Source: Fibrobacter sp. UWB16 (GTDB taxonomy: Bacteria; Fibrobacterota; Fibrobacteria; Fibrobacterales; Fibrobacteraceae). From it: a stretch of 64,000 bases of DNA. A model generated the notes under the pieces. That model saw only the letters and a list, made by a program, of their open reading frames with translations. It ran no database searches and was not told the DNA's origin. Shown piece after piece: positions 8,021-15,845 of this stretch (positions are counted from its first letter, which is position 1; each line of letters begins with the position of its first letter). Made by a program: the position numbers and the translations under genes. The stretch is taken from the NCBI RefSeq assembly GCF_900215325.1, contig NZ_OCMS01000003.1, positions 310,001 through 374,000 on the forward strand, read 5' to 3'.

Positions 8021-10047
8021 GAACGATTGCTTTGCTGGGACAGCCGAATTCCGGCAAGTCCACTCTTTTTAATGCATTGACGGGCTCGCATCAGCATGTC
8101 GGTAACTGGCCTGGGAAAACGGTGGAAAGGGCGGAAGGCTTTTTCACGCAGGGCGAAGAACTTTATCGCGTTGTTGATTTGCCGGGTAGCTATGGGCTTA
8201 CGGCAAACTCTGCCGAAGAAGTTGTAACGCGCACTTACATTGAACACGGTTATGCCGACATTGTCTGCATTATCGTTGACGCTTCGCAGCTGGAACGCAG
8301 CCTTTACATGCTTGCAGATTTTGCAGGCGTTAAAAGCCCGGTGATGCTTGTGCTTAACATGATGGATGTTGCCGAGCAGAAGGGCAAAAAGATTGACGTC
8401 CAGAAAATCGAAAAACTTTTGAACATTCCGGTGCTTGGCTTTACGGCAGCAAATTTGGACGACTATCCGAAATTCTTTGAAACGCTGAATCGTGCGCTTG
8501 AAAAGAAGGCGACGATTTCGTCGGATAAAATTCGTGATATTGTTGAACGCGATGGCAAAAAGTCGCGTGTTACAAATCTGAAAAAGCTTGAAGATTTGAT
8601 TGCATCTCTAAAATTTGACAATCGCGAAAGATTCTGGGTTGCATCAAAGCTTTTGGAAAATGATTCGCTCGTGCGTTCGGAAGTCGAAACGGCGGTGACA
8701 CCGGAACATTGGAAGCAAATCAAGGAAATTCTGGATGCTGAAGGTTCTGATGGCGGACTTTTGACGGGTGAAGCGAAGTACCGCTTTGTCTCTGAAGTTC
8801 TCCGTGATGCGTCTGAAGGCGAAGAAAAGTCGATGAAGCTTTCTCGCTTTGATAAAATTGCGACGCACCGCATCTGGGGTAAAATTGTCGCGTTCTTTAT
8901 TCTCGTGCTTACGCTTGCCGTGAGCATGATGATTGCAGTCCCGATTATTGCAAGCTGCTTTGGACTCCAGCATGTTGCAGAACCGCTTGTGGTTCAAATG
9001 TGCGAAAAGTTTGGCTGGTGGCCTTCTGTAGCGTCGTTCATCAATGGCGTTATCATTGGCGGTCTATCTGTGACTGTCGCTATGATGAGCTTTGTCTTTG
9101 CGATTCTCGTGACATTTGGCCTGATGGAAGATACAGGCTACTTGGCGAGATCTTCGTATGTGTTTGACTCGTGGCTTTCAAGGCTTGGCTTGCATGGCAA
9201 GGCATTTATGCCGCTGTTCTCTGGGCTTGCTTGCACGGGCGGCGCCGTTTGCGGTACGCGCGTGTTGGATACACGTGGACAGCGCTTGTTTGCGATGGTG
9301 CTTTTGTGGTCGATCCCGTGCGGCTCAAAAGTTGCCGTAGTGCTTTTCCTTGCTTCTGTTTTCTTTGGCTCGGCGGCTCCGTTGTTTGGCTTGGTTTATG
9401 TAGCGATGATTTTTGCATCGTTCTGGCTCTCGTCTAAACTTTTCGGAAATAAGCTGATGCCGGTGAATGAACGCGTGGGCATGATTATGGAACTCCCGCC
9501 GTACCACAAGCCACATTGGAAAATTTTGCTCAAGACGGTTGCTCGCAATGTCTGGGCGGTTTTCAAGAAGGCGATTGCAGTTATTTGGTTTGTGTCCCTC
9601 TTGTTCTGGCTTATTTCGTATTCGAAAGATGGAAATGTGGAACATAGCGTACTTTACACCATTGGCAATGCGATTGAACCATTTACGCAGATTTTCGGTA
9701 TGCGCTGGCAACTGTTTATTTCGTATATCGGCGGAATCTTTAGTAAGGAAGCGTCGCTTGGCGTGATGAGCGTTGTCTTCTCGAGTACAACGGATGCGTT
9801 CTCGCTTGTTGCCCGTAATGAGGCGGGTGCAAATCTTGGCGAAATGATGCGTGCCGTGGTGACAATCCCGGAAGCTCTTGCATTTATTTTTGCATCCATG
9901 TTCAATATCCCTTGTGTACTAGCAATGGGTACAACGTATCGTGAAACGCATTCCCTTAAGTGGATGCTTGCGATTGCGGGTTACTACTTTGCAATTTCGC
10001 TCGGCTTGGCGTTTATCGTTTACCACATTGCGCTGTGGGTGCTTTAG
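8017..10047 (+). CDS. feoB: FeoB ferrous iron transporter
   Basis: A 676-residue inner-membrane Fe(II) transporter. The N-terminal G domain shows G1 GQPNSGKST (residues 7-15), G3 DLPGSYG and G4 NMMD; a helical GDI-like linker follows, then a membrane domain from about residue 285 with Gate motifs (GLACTGGAVCGT, and FISYIGGIFSKEASLG). The length is on the short side for FeoB, without an obvious FeoC-like tail. It is the last gene of lipoprotein-receptor-feoA-feoB; a hairpin with a short T run follows at 10084. Pairing a ferrous importer with a TonB receptor fits chelate uptake and reduction, though the reductase is not seen. Confidence 0.93.
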   Translation: MRTIALLGQPNSGKSTLFNALTGSHQHVGNWPGKTVERAEGFFTQGEELYRVVDLPGSYGLTANSAEEVVTRTYIEHGYADIVCIIVDASQLERSLYMLADFAGVKSPVMLVLNMMDVAEQKGKKIDVQKIEKLLNIPVLGFTAANLDDYPKFFETLNRALEKKATISSDKIRDIVERDGKKSRVTNLKKLEDLIASLKFDNRERFWVASKLLENDSLVRSEVETAVTPEHWKQIKEILDAEGSDGGLLTGEAKYRFVSEVLRDASEGEEKSMKLSRFDKIATHRIWGKIVAFFILVLTLAVSMMIAVPIIASCFGLQHVAEPLVVQMCEKFGWWPSVASFINGVIIGGLSVTVAMMSFVFAILVTFGLMEDTGYLARSSYVFDSWLSRLGLHGKAFMPLFSGLACTGGAVCGTRVLDTRGQRLFAMVLLWSIPCGSKVAVVLFLASVFFGSAAPLFGLVYVAMIFASFWLSSKLFGNKLMPVNERVGMIMELPPYHKPHWKILLKTVARNVWAVFKKAIAVIWFVSLLFWLISYSKDGNVEHSVLYTIGNAIEPFTQIFGMRWQLFISYIGGIFSKEASLGVMSVVFSSTTDAFSLVARNEAGANLGEMMRAVVTIPEALAFIFASMFNIPCVLAMGTTYRETHSLKWMLAIAGYYFAISLGLAFIVYHIALWVL

Positions 10048-10083
10048 GACTTCTTCACAAAACCCAGACTACAATAGAAGCGG

Positions 10084-10120
10084 GTATGGCGTGCCGAACG
10101 GTGCGCCATACTTGTTTTCG
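10084..10120 (+). terminator. Hairpin after feoB, likely terminator
   Basis: A 12-bp stem (10084-10095 with 10100-10111, two G-T pairs) with loop GAAC is followed by CTTGTTTT. A diverged copy with a longer T run occurs at 14014-14059 after the second lipoprotein gene, in a duplicated intergenic block. Confidence 0.65.
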
Positions 10121-10125
10121 CGTCT

Positions 10126-10199
10126 CGTCATTCTGAGCAACGCGAAGAATCCAGTGCAGAACTTAACTGGATCCTTCATGCTACGCATTCAGGATGACG
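10126..10199. repeat. Paired inverted dispersed repeat inserted in a duplicated spacer
   Basis: Outer ends CGTCATTCTGAG and the inverse of CGTCATCCTGAATG, inner ends AATCCAGTG and ACTGGATCC, 74 bp in all. The matching spacer before tonB lacks it, so the two form a filled and an empty site. Confidence 0.8.
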
Positions 10200-10226
10200 C
10201 ACGAAAAAAGTTACCCTTGTCTAATT

Positions 10227-10255
10227 GGATTGTTTTAAAACTATTTAGAGTAGAA
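10227..10255 (+). promoter_or_regulatory. Putative operator, copy 2 of a shared motif
   Basis: The motif GGATTGTTTTAAAAC..GAGTAGAA lies 59 bases before the second receptor's ATG. With the flanks (TCTAATT in front, TTATTTTT behind) it aligns with the spacer before tonB over about 100 bases. A promoter in this block is expected because the feoB terminator lies just upstream. Confidence 0.6.
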
Positions 10256-10313
10256 CCTTTATAGGTGCTTAATTTATTTTTACTCGTCTATGTTGGAATT
10301 GGGGCATTCAAAA

Positions 10314-12551
10314 ATGAAAAAGAAAATTGCGTTCTCTGTTGCGTTATGTTCTGCTTGTGCGATTGCGCAGAGCGATGAAGTTACAAGCTACGACGATGCA
10401 TTTTTCGATGAACCCGCGGCAGTGAGCGAAACGTCTGCTCCAACTGCAGCGAAAACTGAAGGTGCTGCAGAAACGCCTTCCAAGAATTCCTCAAAGTCCT
10501 CTGATGTTACGATTCTTGATGGTTTGTCTGTCGAAGACGAAAGCGAAGCTGAAGCTACTCCTGTCGATACAAAAACGAAAGCAGAATCCGTCAAAGTTTT
10601 GGATACAAAGGAATTGCAAGGCTCCAGTGCAACAATTGCCGATGCAACAAATCGCTCAAGTGGCGTGAAGGTTCGTCAATCAGGTGGTCTTGGCTGCGAA
10701 AGTAAAATCAATATTCGCGGCATGGAAGGCAAAAACGTAAAAGTCCTTGTCGATGGCGTGCCTGTCGATAATGGTAATGGAAGCCTGTCTGTAAATGATA
10801 TCCCGATAGATAAAATTGACCGCATTGAAGTTTACAAGAGCTATGTGCCAGAACGTTTTGCGACGGATGGCGTGGGCGGCGTCATCAATATCGTGACGCA
10901 TAACTTGCCCGAAAGTTCCATTGCTGGGTCGTATTCCATTGGAAGTTTCAATACGCACAAGGCTTCGTTAGATGCGAAATATGTTTGGGCGGTCGATTCT
11001 GCAAATCAGCGCTCTGTAGAAACGGGCATTTCGGCTTATTACAACTATTCCGATAACGATTATGAATTTACCACGCCGTATATGGATACGACGGTGACGC
11101 GTGAACACGATCGTTATTACAGCTATAGCATTGCTCCGTTTGTGAACTTGAACCGTTTTTGGTTTGAGCGTATTTCGTTGGGCGCAAGCTTTGGTGGAAT
11201 GAATAAAGAAATTCAGTCAACGGCGCATCGTGTTGAAGATGCGTTTGCCGAGGCTTGGGGCTATGGCGTTTCTTTAGGGCTTGAGAAGAAAGATCTTTTT
11301 GTGAAGGGGCTTTCTGCTGGATTGTCTGTCGGTTTTAATTACAGCAAGGATCGTGTCGTTGACACAAGCCATGTGTATTACTTTGGATGGGATAAGAATA
11401 ATTATAAGGAGATGAAACGTTCTTCCGGTGAAATGTCCATGGGGAGCGCCACTTTCGTTGAACGCAAAAATTATACGTTGACGATGCCTTGGAATATCGG
11501 TTACGATTTCGATGATAATCATTCTCTTTTGCTTAGCGGACTTTATCGCTATGAATCACAGGAACCGAAAGACAAGTTGGCGGCTAAGGGACAACTCCTG
11601 AATAATGCGGGATTCCCTGGAAATAGCAATTCGTTGGTGGTTGGTCTTTCTTCTGAAAATAATTTCTGGAATAAGCGAATCCAGAATGTGGCGGGATTTA
11701 AGGTGTATTATTACTCCATTACTGCCGATAATGTTGACGGAAAACTGAAACGTTTAACGGATGACGATGCCACAAATAAGGATGTTGGCTATAGCGAAAA
11801 CTTACGTATCAAGATTTTTGAACCGTTTGCGATTAAAGGTGGATACCAGCATAGCTTGCGTTTCCCGACTCGTGAAGAAATTTTTGGCGATGGAATGTAT
11901 GTGCAGTGTGCTCCGAATTTGAAACCTGAAAAATCGGATAATTTTACTGCCGGTGCAGAACTTGATTTGGATAAGATTCCCCTTTTGCTTAAAATGCACT
12001 TGGAATTCAACTGGTTCTACTTGCTGATGGAAGATCGGATTTATTGGAATAATTATGCCTCTATTCCGCGCCCGTATTATAATAGCGTCGGTACGATAAC
12101 TTCAGGATTTGAAATTGACGCTGCGATTGATGTGAACGAATATGTTGCGCTCTCGTTTAACTTGACGAAGCAGGATGCAGAAAGCCGCGAAGCGGATATG
12201 TCGTTTGGTATTGCGAAAGGTCTTACTGTTCCGAATACGCCGACGTTCTATATGAATTTTGGAGCAGAATTCCATATTGGTGATTTGTTCTTCCGCGATG
12301 ACTTTTTCAAGCTTTATTGGTTTGCAAATTATACGGATGAATATTATTACGGCTGGAAAGTTTCGGCAAAACAAGATCGTACAATCCCGAGTTCGTTCTC
12401 GCAAGATTTAGGTGTTGAATACTGCATTATGGCAAATAAGCTCTCTTGGAGTTTTGAAGTCAAGAACTTTACGGATGAACTTGTCTATGACAAGTATGGA
12501 GAATCTAAGCCGGGTCGCGCTTTTGCGACGAAGGTGAAGTTCTCGCTTTAA
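10314..12551 (+). CDS. TonB-dependent outer-membrane receptor 2
   Basis: A 745-residue paralogue of the receptor at 5531. It has a signal peptide ending near AIAQ, an acidic Ser/Ala-rich linker, a plug domain (GVKVRQSGGLGCESKINIRG, VLVDGVPV, GGVINIVTH) and a C-terminal barrel with the same blocks near the end (FANYTDEYYYGWKVSAKQ, FTDELVYDKYGESKPGRAFATK). I start at ATG 10314 because GGGG lies ten bases upstream and the signal peptide begins there; an ATG at 10290 has no ribosome site. It heads a two-gene unit with the lipoprotein at 12611, the reverse gene order of the first pair. Confidence 0.9.
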   Translation: MKKKIAFSVALCSACAIAQSDEVTSYDDAFFDEPAAVSETSAPTAAKTEGAAETPSKNSSKSSDVTILDGLSVEDESEAEATPVDTKTKAESVKVLDTKELQGSSATIADATNRSSGVKVRQSGGLGCESKINIRGMEGKNVKVLVDGVPVDNGNGSLSVNDIPIDKIDRIEVYKSYVPERFATDGVGGVINIVTHNLPESSIAGSYSIGSFNTHKASLDAKYVWAVDSANQRSVETGISAYYNYSDNDYEFTTPYMDTTVTREHDRYYSYSIAPFVNLNRFWFERISLGASFGGMNKEIQSTAHRVEDAFAEAWGYGVSLGLEKKDLFVKGLSAGLSVGFNYSKDRVVDTSHVYYFGWDKNNYKEMKRSSGEMSMGSATFVERKNYTLTMPWNIGYDFDDNHSLLLSGLYRYESQEPKDKLAAKGQLLNNAGFPGNSNSLVVGLSSENNFWNKRIQNVAGFKVYYYSITADNVDGKLKRLTDDDATNKDVGYSENLRIKIFEPFAIKGGYQHSLRFPTREEIFGDGMYVQCAPNLKPEKSDNFTAGAELDLDKIPLLLKMHLEFNWFYLLMEDRIYWNNYASIPRPYYNSVGTITSGFEIDAAIDVNEYVALSFNLTKQDAESREADMSFGIAKGLTVPNTPTFYMNFGAEFHIGDLFFRDDFFKLYWFANYTDEYYYGWKVSAKQDRTIPSSFSQDLGVEYCIMANKLSWSFEVKNFTDELVYDKYGESKPGRAFATKVKFSL

Positions 12552-12573
12552 TGGAATGCCCGCAGGCATGACA
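12552..12573. repeat. Short palindromic dispersed repeat
   Basis: TGGAATGCCCGCAGGCATGA: a shortened relative of the ATTCCCGC repeat family, starting at the stop codon of receptor 2. Its short stem is unlikely to stop transcription into the next gene. Confidence 0.5.
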
Positions 12574-12610
12574 AGACGAAAGATTTAACAAATAACAAAA
12601 AGGAATAAAA

Positions 12611-13957
12611 ATGAAATCCTACAAGTCCCTTATTCTTACAGCTGCACTCGGTCTGATGCTTGCTGGTTGCGGCGATGATTCTGGTTCCAATGCTCCAGCT
12701 GATGAACCGAAAAGCTCTTCGTCTTCAGAAAAGACGGCAAAGAGCTCTTCTTCTGTCAAGAAAGAAAACAAGAGTTCTTCTTCGTCTGCAAAGAGCTCCT
12801 CTTCGGCTAAGTCTAGCAGCTCTTCTAAGGAAGGAAAGAAATCTGAAGATCAGAAGTACGTTCTTTCTTTCATGATGGAAACTTCTCAGTATGTGGGTAT
12901 TGCTTCGCTTTCTGATGACCAGTCCAAGGTTGTCAAGAACTTTGTTGAAGCAACGAATTCTGGTTCTGTCATGTATTTCAATGGCTCTGTCTATGTGCTC
13001 GCTGCTGACAATGCCATGAATAGTACGCTTTCCCGCTATGAAGTTAAGGACGGCAAGATGGCTGACAAAGCTTCTGCTACGGCTAAGTTCACGGGAACGC
13101 AGTCTATTGCAATGAAGTTTGTCGACAAGAATAAGATGTATGTTGAACAGGCTTTGGGTGACGTGATTACCGCTTTGGATCCGACGACTCTCAAGGAAAC
13201 TGCAAATATTGATCTTTCTAGCTACATCGATGAAGAAAGCGGTGCTTTGAGTACGGTTCCGGGTTCTGCTGTGATTAGCGGAGACAAGATGTATGTTTGC
13301 TTGAACCAGTTTGTTGATTTTACAAACATGATTGCTGGCCCGCGTGCATCCGTCGCTATTATTAACACCAAGACCGACAAGGTCGAGAAGGTTGTCTATA
13401 GCGACAAGGTCTCTGCTGTCGGTGGCATGGACGATATGAATGGCACGGCTTCTTTTGTTGATGAAAAGGGCGATGTCTACTTCTACTCCAATGCTTCTTA
13501 CGGCTTTGTTGAAGGCTATAAGGAAGGTTGGGTGCGCATTAAGAAGGGCGAATCCGAATTTGACGAGGATTGGATTTTCCGCATGAATGAAGCTGAATAC
13601 GATGGCAAGAAGACGAACGACAATCATTTGATGGTTGGCGGAACCTATATGGGTGACGGTAAGTTCATGGGTTTCTTTGGTAATTTTGAAGATCCGACGA
13701 ACTTCAATAACTATGAATGGTACTTTGTGGTGGTTGATGTTTACAAGAAAACCATCAAGAAGCTTGACTTGAGCCCGACGATTCCGTGGTTTGCACCGTC
13801 TATCCACTTGGATGCCGATGGCAAGAGCGTTTTGCTTGGCCATGCTGACAGCAAGGGTGGTGCCATCTACCGCTACGACATTGCTTCTGGCAAGGTCAAA
13901 AAGGAAATGAGCGTTAAGACGGGAACTGCTTACTACATCGTTCCGATTAAGGAATAA
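12611..13957 (+). CDS. Lipoprotein with poly-Ser linker, predicted beta-propeller
   Basis: A 448-residue lipoprotein: signal peptide with lipobox LAGC, then a Ser/Lys-rich linker (residues about 35-80 with many SSSS runs), a hallmark of Fibrobacter surface proteins. The rest is paralogous to the lipoprotein at 4218, with shared blocks such as VYFYSNASYGF against IYCYSNASWGY and YRYDIASGKVKK against FRYDPKTDKAKK. An AAGGAA ribosome site precedes the ATG. It is probably cotranscribed with receptor 2. The linker would hold the propeller away from the membrane. As with its paralogue, a substrate-capture role for the adjacent receptor is inferred from context only. Confidence 0.75.
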   Translation: MKSYKSLILTAALGLMLAGCGDDSGSNAPADEPKSSSSSEKTAKSSSSVKKENKSSSSSAKSSSSAKSSSSSKEGKKSEDQKYVLSFMMETSQYVGIASLSDDQSKVVKNFVEATNSGSVMYFNGSVYVLAADNAMNSTLSRYEVKDGKMADKASATAKFTGTQSIAMKFVDKNKMYVEQALGDVITALDPTTLKETANIDLSSYIDEESGALSTVPGSAVISGDKMYVCLNQFVDFTNMIAGPRASVAIINTKTDKVEKVVYSDKVSAVGGMDDMNGTASFVDEKGDVYFYSNASYGFVEGYKEGWVRIKKGESEFDEDWIFRMNEAEYDGKKTNDNHLMVGGTYMGDGKFMGFFGNFEDPTNFNNYEWYFVVVDVYKKTIKKLDLSPTIPWFAPSIHLDADGKSVLLGHADSKGGAIYRYDIASGKVKKEMSVKTGTAYYIVPIKE

Positions 13958-14013
13958 TTAATTTAGGATTTAAGACTCCTACTCTTCTGATCCAGACTCC
14001 CATAGAAGAAAAA

Positions 14014-14059
14014 GTATGGCGTGCCAATTGTTGATTCATGCGGTGCGTCATATTTTTTT
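14014..14059 (+). terminator. Hairpin plus T run after the lipoprotein gene
   Basis: GTATGGCGTGCC (14014-14025) pairs imperfectly with GGTGCGTCATAT (14042-14053), followed by a run of T to 14059. It is a diverged copy of the hairpin after feoB. Confidence 0.6.
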
Positions 14060-14104
14060 ATCTCGCTTTGTTCAAAATTTTAAAAATGTTACTCTAGTCT
14101 AATT

Positions 14105-14133
14105 GGAGCTTTTTTAAACCGTTTAGAGTAGAA
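14105..14133 (+). promoter_or_regulatory. Putative operator, copy 3 of a shared motif
   Basis: GGAGCTTTTTTAAACC..GAGTAGAA aligns with the motif at 10227 (TCTAATTGGA in front, TTTAGAGTAGAA at the end). It lies 49-77 bases before the tonB ATG, directly after the terminator, where the promoter of the tonB operon must be. Confidence 0.6.
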
Positions 14134-14182
14134 TATAGGGGGTGTTCTGATTTATTTTTGTCCGTCCAATTGTGTGGTTCAA

Positions 14183-14890
14183 ATGACTCAGAAACGAATC
14201 TATTCAGCTTTGTCTTTCAACAAGGCCTTTTATATAGGGCTTGCAGTTGCAATCCTTATCCATATCGCCACACTTTTAAACCCGTATTTCAAGAAACAAG
14301 AAATCTCGACTCAGCGTCCAGATGCTCCCGTAATGCATGCGGAAAAGGTCTATATCGCGCCCCCTCCGCCTCCAGAAACGCCTCCGGTCGTGAAAAAGGT
14401 CGTTCGTGCTAAAATTATCCCGAAGGTGGTCGAAAAACCGGTTGAAGAACAGCCTCCTGAACCGGAACCGATTCCGGAACCGGTAACAGAAACGGCACCA
14501 GTCGCAGTTGCGGAACCTGTTGTCGAAGCGCCTCCTGCGCCCCCTGTGGTCAAGGAACCGCCCAAACCTTCGGCTGATTCTGTGAAAATGGTGACCCGCA
14601 CGTACTTGCGCTCGCTCAAAAAGCAATTGGAACAGATCAAGGATTACCCTGCGACGGCTAAGCGCCTAAAGCAGGAAGGCACGGTACGTGTGCGGTTTAC
14701 CATCCTCGCCGATGGCAAGATTGAACAAATCGAAGTTTCGGAATCAAGCCGTTATTCGTCGCTGGACAATAGTGCCTTGGAAGCCGTTGCCAACATGGGC
14801 AAATTTCAACCTATTCCAAAACTTTTAGAAAAAGAACGCTGGAGAATCGAAATTCCAATCCAGTACAAACTTAATGCAGGGAGATCGTAA
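14183..14890 (+). CDS. tonB: TonB energy transducer
   Basis: A 235-residue TonB-family protein with one N-terminal membrane helix (FYIGLAVAILIHIATLL), a Pro/Glu/Val-rich periplasmic spacer (residues about 45-135) and a C-terminal TonB domain (YPATAKRLKQEGTVRVRFTI..LEAVANMGKFQPIP). It spans the periplasm and passes proton-motive force to the receptors. The start is uncertain: GTG at 14174 and ATG at 14183 are in frame and neither has a clear ribosome site. Its stop overlaps the exbB ATG. It is the first gene of a six-gene unit and so probably serves the two receptors upstream. Confidence 0.9.
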   Translation: MTQKRIYSALSFNKAFYIGLAVAILIHIATLLNPYFKKQEISTQRPDAPVMHAEKVYIAPPPPPETPPVVKKVVRAKIIPKVVEKPVEEQPPEPEPIPEPVTETAPVAVAEPVVEAPPAPPVVKEPPKPSADSVKMVTRTYLRSLKKQLEQIKDYPATAKRLKQEGTVRVRFTILADGKIEQIEVSESSRYSSLDNSALEAVANMGKFQPIPKLLEKERWRIEIPIQYKLNAGRS

Positions 14891-15456
14891 TGAACTTCAT
14901 TCTCGACTTTGTCAAACAGGGCGGTTACATCGGCTACATCCTGGTTGCACTGAACTTTATCGGTTACGCCATCATTATCTGGAAGGTGATTTCGCTAATT
15001 GTCTTTAATAAAACCGTGCAGCCGCGTTTGACAGATAAAGTTATCCATCGCGTGGTGACCTGCAATACCGACCATCACATCATTACAGAAAGTATCCGCA
15101 CTGAAATCGGCCTTGCCTTCTCTCCGCTCACGAAGGGCCTTACGACAGTCGAAAATATCGCATCGATTTCTCCAATGCTTGGCCTCCTCGGTACGGTGGT
15201 GGGCATTTTCAACGCATTTACGGTGATAGCGGCCTCTGGCCTTGATGATCCATCCGCTTTTGCGACGGGCATTAAGTTTGCCCTCGTGACAACGGTCCTT
15301 GGGCTTGTGGTCGCTATCCCGCACGTGATTGCGTTCAACTACCTGAATGCCCGCATGGAGCAGGAACAGGACGAAGTCGAAAACCAGGTGCTTTTGCACT
15401 TGGGCAAGACTTTGCAGGAACGTGACGCAAAGAGAACGGAGTCCCGCAATGGCTAA
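14890..15456 (+). CDS. exbB: ExbB/TolQ-type proton channel protein
   Basis: A 188-residue inner-membrane protein of the MotA/TolQ/ExbB family. Three membrane helices are apparent, including IGYILVALNFIGYAIIIW near the N-terminus and ISPMLGLLGTVVGIFNAF, the family signature. It forms the pentameric stator around ExbD and powers TonB. It overlaps tonB by one base and exbD by eight. Confidence 0.9.
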   Translation: MNFILDFVKQGGYIGYILVALNFIGYAIIIWKVISLIVFNKTVQPRLTDKVIHRVVTCNTDHHIITESIRTEIGLAFSPLTKGLTTVENIASISPMLGLLGTVVGIFNAFTVIAASGLDDPSAFATGIKFALVTTVLGLVVAIPHVIAFNYLNARMEQEQDEVENQVLLHLGKTLQERDAKRTESRNG

Positions 15457-15841
15457 AAGACGTCGTCGCATATCGCTGGACATGACGCCCTTAATTGACT
15501 GCGTATTTTTGCTGCTCGTCTTTTTCTTGGTGACGTCTGTCTTTAAGCAGGACAAATCTGTCCTCAAGCTTTTATTGCCCGAAACTTCGAGCGAAGTCAA
15601 GCAGGAAGTTTCTGAAGGATTCTTTATAGAACTTTCAGAAACCGAAATCGCCATCAACGGTGAATTGGCGACAGTTGAAATTTTGAAGAACAAGAGTGCC
15701 GCCGTGCAAAACAAAAAAGCGCCGGTGGCCTTGAAAATCGACAAAAAGACTCCTTACGAAAAAGTCGCAGAAGTCTTGGATGTTCTCCAGATGGAAAAGA
15801 TTTACAACATACAATTCGTCAATGAATTAAAAAAGGAGTGA
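15449..15841 (+). CDS. exbD: ExbD/TolR-type stator protein
   Basis: A 130-residue ExbD/TolR protein: basic N-terminus, then one helix beginning DMTPLIDCVFLLLVFFLVTS with the essential Asp (second D of the block), then a periplasmic domain. The ATG at 15449 has AACGGAG upstream; the longer open frame is only the exbB gene in another frame. It ends five bases before the MMPL gene. Confidence 0.92.
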   Translation: MAKRRRRISLDMTPLIDCVFLLLVFFLVTSVFKQDKSVLKLLLPETSSEVKQEVSEGFFIELSETEIAINGELATVEILKNKSAAVQNKKAPVALKIDKKTPYEKVAEVLDVLQMEKIYNIQFVNELKKE

Positions 15842-15845
15842 GAAG

